64,000 nt of DNA from the NCBI GenBank assembly GCA_022497145.1, contig MU385863.1:372001-436000 (forward strand), read 5' to 3'. How positions within the stretch are numbered: position 1 is the first letter of the stretch; each line of letters begins with the position of its first letter. The translations under genes and the position numbers were made by a program. This document shows, piece by piece, positions 60,410 to 64,000 of the stretch. The notes beneath the pieces were generated by a model. It worked only from the letters and a program-made list of their open reading frames with translations, was not told where the DNA came from and ran no database searches. The stretch comes from Rostrohypoxylon terebratum (taxonomy: Eukaryota > Ascomycota > Sordariomycetes > Xylariales > Hypoxylaceae).

Positions 60410-62878
60410 GAATATCTTGCGAGGTCTTATCCAGAAGCCTTGGTCAAGTTGATTGAACCGACTGATTTCCTTTGATTTTCCAAAGAGATGATTACAAATG
60501 GCGCATAAGGAACCAAAAATACGCAATATGGAGAATAGGAAATGGGAAATGGATATTATTGCCGCAGCAAAGCAGGCTTGGTGCTCTGGACAAAGGATCG
60601 GTTTTTAGCTATCTAGCTATACCATAGTGAGTTGTGAATACACATATTCACTGGATTACACTCTGCGTGATGCCCTTTCTCTTACTACCTTGATAATTGT
60701 TAATGAGAGCAACGTAACATAAGTGAAAAAAATCACTCGGTCGCTCTATCATGTCTTACCATCAAGACCTCTCTCTGGTGACACGAGTGAGTGCGGATAT
60801 GAATACGAGGTCGCCCGCATATTCCTACCATGCCTTTTTTCTTCTATGTCGTTCCACAAACCGTAAGCTTTCCCTATAAACTCATCTACCTAGTAGTGAT
60901 TGGGTCTCGCTATAATCCACCTAACCCATCTGCATATCTGAGTCAGACGGAGAAACTTATGTTCTTTTTCATATATTATTATTAATTATATTCACTCTTT
61001 CTATATAGTTTATATACCTTGGCTAGTTGGCTTGTTTGTACGAGTGTAGTTAGGTAGGTAGATTCTAGAATGGTAAGTTGGTAAAAAGGTAAGTTGGTGA
61101 TGTAAGGAGCCAATGAGGCGACGGCACGGCTCGTAAGGACGCTTCGAACGGTATGGACCAATGGCCGGCTCACCGACTCACGCGGCGCGGCGGTATTGGT
61201 AGGTAGGGATGGATCGTCGGCCGAGTTTGGCACGGGCGGGGGAAGCGCGAAGCTTACTAGAGAACTGGAGAACTTGGTAGCTCGAGGTTTTCTTCAGACT
61301 TGGACGTATGGGTGCGGCGCAATCCGCTCAGCTGTAGCTTGGCCTTGGCCTTGGTGGACTGCGGATCGGATTGGATAAATAGTTAAGGCGGCGGGCTGAG
61401 CGGATGAATTGCTCCTATAGGTACTTATGACATATGTAGTCTCATACAAGGTAGCTATAGCAATTAGTATGTCATATTACGGATAGGGGATGATAGGTAG
61501 CAATTGGGAATGGGAATGAGTATTGGGAATGAAGGAAAGCCTGCCTAATAGAATGTTGCCGGAACAGGCGGGATGGCCATGGCCATGGGTTAGGGTTGCA
61601 TTGGCCCGGATCTGGGGACGAAGGCGTTCTTTTTTTCGCTGCCTTATTCTGCTTTTTTTCTTGTCCTAGGTGACATTTTCCCCTCCTTCTCGTTCTTTTC
61701 CCTTTTCTGCCTCGATATTACCCTATTTACACATGTAGGAACCGTATATATCTCTTTTGGGCTCTAATAAGGCTGAGTTGGTCGCTTAAACGGAAACGAG
61801 CCTTGTTTTTTTAAATTATTCAATAGTACCTAGTTGCCGGAGATTGCAATATCATGTTGCCATCGTTCGACTCTGCTACTGCTTCTCAGCCCTAGAAGCT
61901 AGGGGTCTGGGTCTTGGTCTGGGTATACGAACTGGAAAATAAGGCTCTTTTCGGGTTCGCTCCGATTTCCCCTCTCTGACATAAGTGTATACTATTATGT
62001 ACTACCTCGATCTAAACCTATACCTGTTTCTTATAGGTTCATCGTTATTATATTCTATACTAGTATAGGACATATCCTGCCATGATCCGATTAACGTGAT
62101 GGAGAACTCGACTCGAGACCTCCGCTGCGCCTCGCGAACTACGTCCGCCCAGGACCCAACCATGCTCGAAGCGGCTCAAGAGGATTCGCAGCTAAGAGCT
62201 TAAGAGCTTCCAAGAGCTTCCTGCGTTCGCCACCTGTCGCGCTCGCATTGACTGCCGAAGAAGGCCGAGTCGGGCGGGTAACACAGAATAGCTAGTAGGA
62301 CCTCGTGATGGGAATCACACTCCGACAGAAGTGCGGGTGCGGCTTACTTAGCGGTATGCCTTACCCACTATACTCGATGTGTGTTATACGCACCTACATC
62401 ATAGACATCATATACGTGCCAAGAGAAGTTCTCGTTTTTCTTGGGTTTTTACGATGTAGTATTGGTTATCCCATATATTACACGAGCAGGGCATGAAGTC
62501 ATGGGGAACACGCCCCCGAAGTCCTAGATCTAGATCAGGTAGGGTTGCCCAATGCTGAGATCTGGGTCAAGCTGCCCGATGGGCGCGGCCTATCCCGTCT
62601 CGTCACCTCGTCCCATGGGATAATCCTTTAGAGTATCGTGGCGTGTGGAGGTAGGGATGGGGAAATGAATGCAACGTGCTTGGGTAGGTGGGTATCATGG
62701 CAGCATGGATGTAGGTAGATGGGGTGCGTGCCGAGGGCATCTATATATAAAGAGGCTCAAGCCGTCACCTCATCGCCATCGAGGAAGACATCATCACCCG
62801 ACAACTACTCTCGCTTCGACAAACATATATCTAATACTACACAAGATAAGATATTATAATTTATAATCAGTAATCACG
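60410..62878. other. 2.5-kb intergenic region
   Basis: Between the HIRAN-SNF2 gene and the LysM gene. Frames at 60982-61378 and 62305-62866 lack support. (TAGG)n tracts near 61050 and 62690. The last ~140 bp is the LysM promoter and leader. Confidence 0.55.
62742..62751 (+). promoter_or_regulatory. TATA box of the LysM gene
   Basis: TATATATAAA about 130 bp before the LysM ATG, followed by an A/C-rich leader. Strong TATA boxes are typical of inducible fungal genes; the assignment is by position only. Confidence 0.5.
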
Positions 62879-63570
62879 ATGTTCGCCATCACCACCTTTG
62901 TCGCCGCTTTGGCTCTTGTCGCCAACCAGGCCTTCGCCGCCCCGACTGAGATGTCGCATCTGGTCGCCCGTCAGGGATACGACTCGAATTGTATGTGCAT
63001 ACTCGCTTCCGACGTACCTCTGTGGAGAAGAGATAGTCGCTAACACGGATGTTCTGGATAGGCACAGAGACCTACTCCGTAATCTCGGGAGACACCTGTC
63101 TCGCCATCGTCAACAAGTACAATGGTACCTTCAGTCTGTCCGACTTGTAAGCCATGTCCTTTGTCCACGCACTTTACTTAACCCGCTCCACGCTCTCTCT
63201 CTCTCTCTCCCCTCCCCTCTTCCCCTCTCTTTTTATAGATGTGATCACGAAAACTAACCTCCTTGCCAGCTACTCGTGGAACCCCCAAGTCGCCAGCGAC
63301 TGCCACAACCTGTACCCGGGCGAGGTGGTCTGCGTGGGCCTAGGCGACGCCACGGAACCCCCGGCGTGCCCGGCGCCCGTGCAGCCGGGCCTCGTCAGCG
63401 ACTGCGACGCGTGCTACCTCGTCGTCGAGGGCGACACCTGCTACGGCGTCACCCAGGCCAACGGGATCTCGCTCGCCGACTTCCTGCTGTGGAACCCGAG
63501 CCTGGACGCCGCTTGCACAAACCTGCAGCTCGGGTACAACTACTGCGTCGGTGTGGAGGCGTCTTCTTAG
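62879..63570 (+). CDS. Secreted protein with two LysM domains (chitin-binding effector candidate)
   Basis: Three exons (62879-62990, 63062-63146, 63270-63570) give 165 residues. A signal peptide (MFAITTFVAALALVANQAFA) precedes APTEMSHLVARQ, which may be a propeptide. LysM 1 runs from TETYSVISGDTCLAIVNKYN through SDFYSWNPQVASDC to VVCVG, spanning the last two introns; LysM 2 runs from CYLVVEGDTCYGVTQ through LLWNPSLDAACTNL to YNYCVG. Ten cysteines in the mature part fit paired disulfides. Fungal LysM proteins bind chitin or other GlcNAc polymers and can shield hyphae or sequester fragments; with no enzyme domain this is effector-like. A 37-nt CT-rich tract lies in intron 2 (63192-63230). Exon 3 is markedly GC-rich. 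Confidence 0.9.
63192..63230. repeat. CT-rich microsatellite in LysM gene intron 2
   Basis: (CT)n followed by CCCT units within intron 63147-63269, upstream of the acceptor. It may act as a long polypyrimidine tract. Confidence 0.8.
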
Positions 63571-64000
63571 ATGGTTCGTGAGGGAAGGGGATATATATGG
63601 GGGCTTGTGGGAATTTTCGCCGGCTTTCTAGTGTGGATGGATGGATCTAAGATGCAAGTTCAACACCTGATCGGGTAGCTGTAGCTAGTACATACTGTAC
63701 GAGGACAGCTGAATAGAAAACCCAAGTCCCAAGTGAGGTATCACAATTTTGAAGCTTGAAATCGGTGTGCGAGGACCTAGCGATAACCGAGACTTGTGAT
63801 GCTCTCTGCAATCCCCCTTTTTCTACACACTGACGCTATATTTCGTGGGTACTTAGCTACGGTGCGATTCGCTTATACGGCCTAGGCACACGTGTTGCCC
63901 CGTGCCAATATGAGCAAACGCGCACTATTTGAATTTCGGCAACGATTCTAAAGGTAGCCCAGGTGGGTTTATGAAGTTCCCCGTCGCGTGGAGGTTTACT
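63571..64000. other. Downstream of the LysM gene, no feature seen
   Basis: 3' flank to the window edge; no open frame or RNA gene supported. Confidence 0.5.

Noticed and set aside
1..64000. General enrichment of CCTAGG palindromes
   Set aside because: Roughly as many single CCTAGG sites as expected by chance for a 6-mer; only the tandem GACCTAG tracts are non-random.
1..64000. CRISPR array, operon structure or secondary-metabolite cluster
   Set aside because: Repeats are simple tandem arrays without spacers, genes are spliced eukaryotic units, and no PKS, NRPS, terpene or P450 gene is present. The PPTase is the AcpS mitochondrial type, not a cluster gene.

Overview
The window is nuclear DNA from a filamentous ascomycete (Pezizomycotina, most likely Sordariomycetes; an order such as Xylariales is only a guess). 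The reasons are short spliceosomal introns (mostly 50-160 nt, GTAAGT-type donors, CTAAC/CTGAT-like branch sites), 1-10 kb AT-richer intergenic spacers full of short tandem repeats, a nuclear tRNA with a canonical intron, and fungus-specific families (CHO2, DUF1774, a LysM secreted protein, an AcpS-type mitochondrial PPTase, Bre2/CclA). I rebuilt every multi-exon model by hand and checked that splice phases close; no transcript evidence was available.

Layout: 1-1470 (-) mitochondrial Hsp70, cut by the window edge; 3514-6225 (+) WD40/DUF2415-like protein; 7289-8796 (-) L-2-hydroxyglutarate dehydrogenase-like flavoprotein; 9723-11085 (-) coiled-coil protein; 11086-20997 a 9.9-kb stretch with no supportable gene but with a perfect 33-bp inverted-repeat element; 20998-23577 (+) PH-domain protein; 24787-25885 (+) eIF3g; 27408-30376 (+) CHO2 phosphatidylethanolamine methyltransferase; 31501-33440 (-) MIT/coiled-coil protein, possibly Atg38-like; 34954-39527 (+) GRAM-VASt sterol-transfer protein; 40423-41478 (+) Nse1; 42297-43691 (+) single-TM protein; 45050-46884 (-) COMPASS subunit Bre2, followed in frame by 166 open codons after its stop; 47760-47865 (-) intron-containing tRNA-Arg(CCT); 48615-49372 (-) mitochondrial holo-ACP synthase; 49801-50950 (-) DUF1774 membrane protein; 50951-55214 empty; 55215-55931 (+) cysteine dioxygenase; 57350-60409 (+) HIRAN-SNF2-RING (HLTF/Rad5-type) ATPase; 62879-63570 (+) two-LysM secreted protein.

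The genes are ordinary single-copy housekeeping and regulatory loci rather than one pathway or a biosynthetic cluster. Loose themes are mitochondrial metabolism (Hsp70, L2HGDH, PPTase), lipids and membrane contacts (CHO2, GRAM-VASt protein, perhaps the Atg38-like protein), and chromatin or genome maintenance (Bre2, Nse1, HLTF-like ATPase). The points most worth checking are the 168-bp foldback element, the open frame behind the bre2 stop codon, a dispersed 7-bp GACCTAG tandem repeat, and the 839-nt first intron of the sterol-transfer gene. I found no convincing new defence-like or otherwise undescribed multi-gene system.
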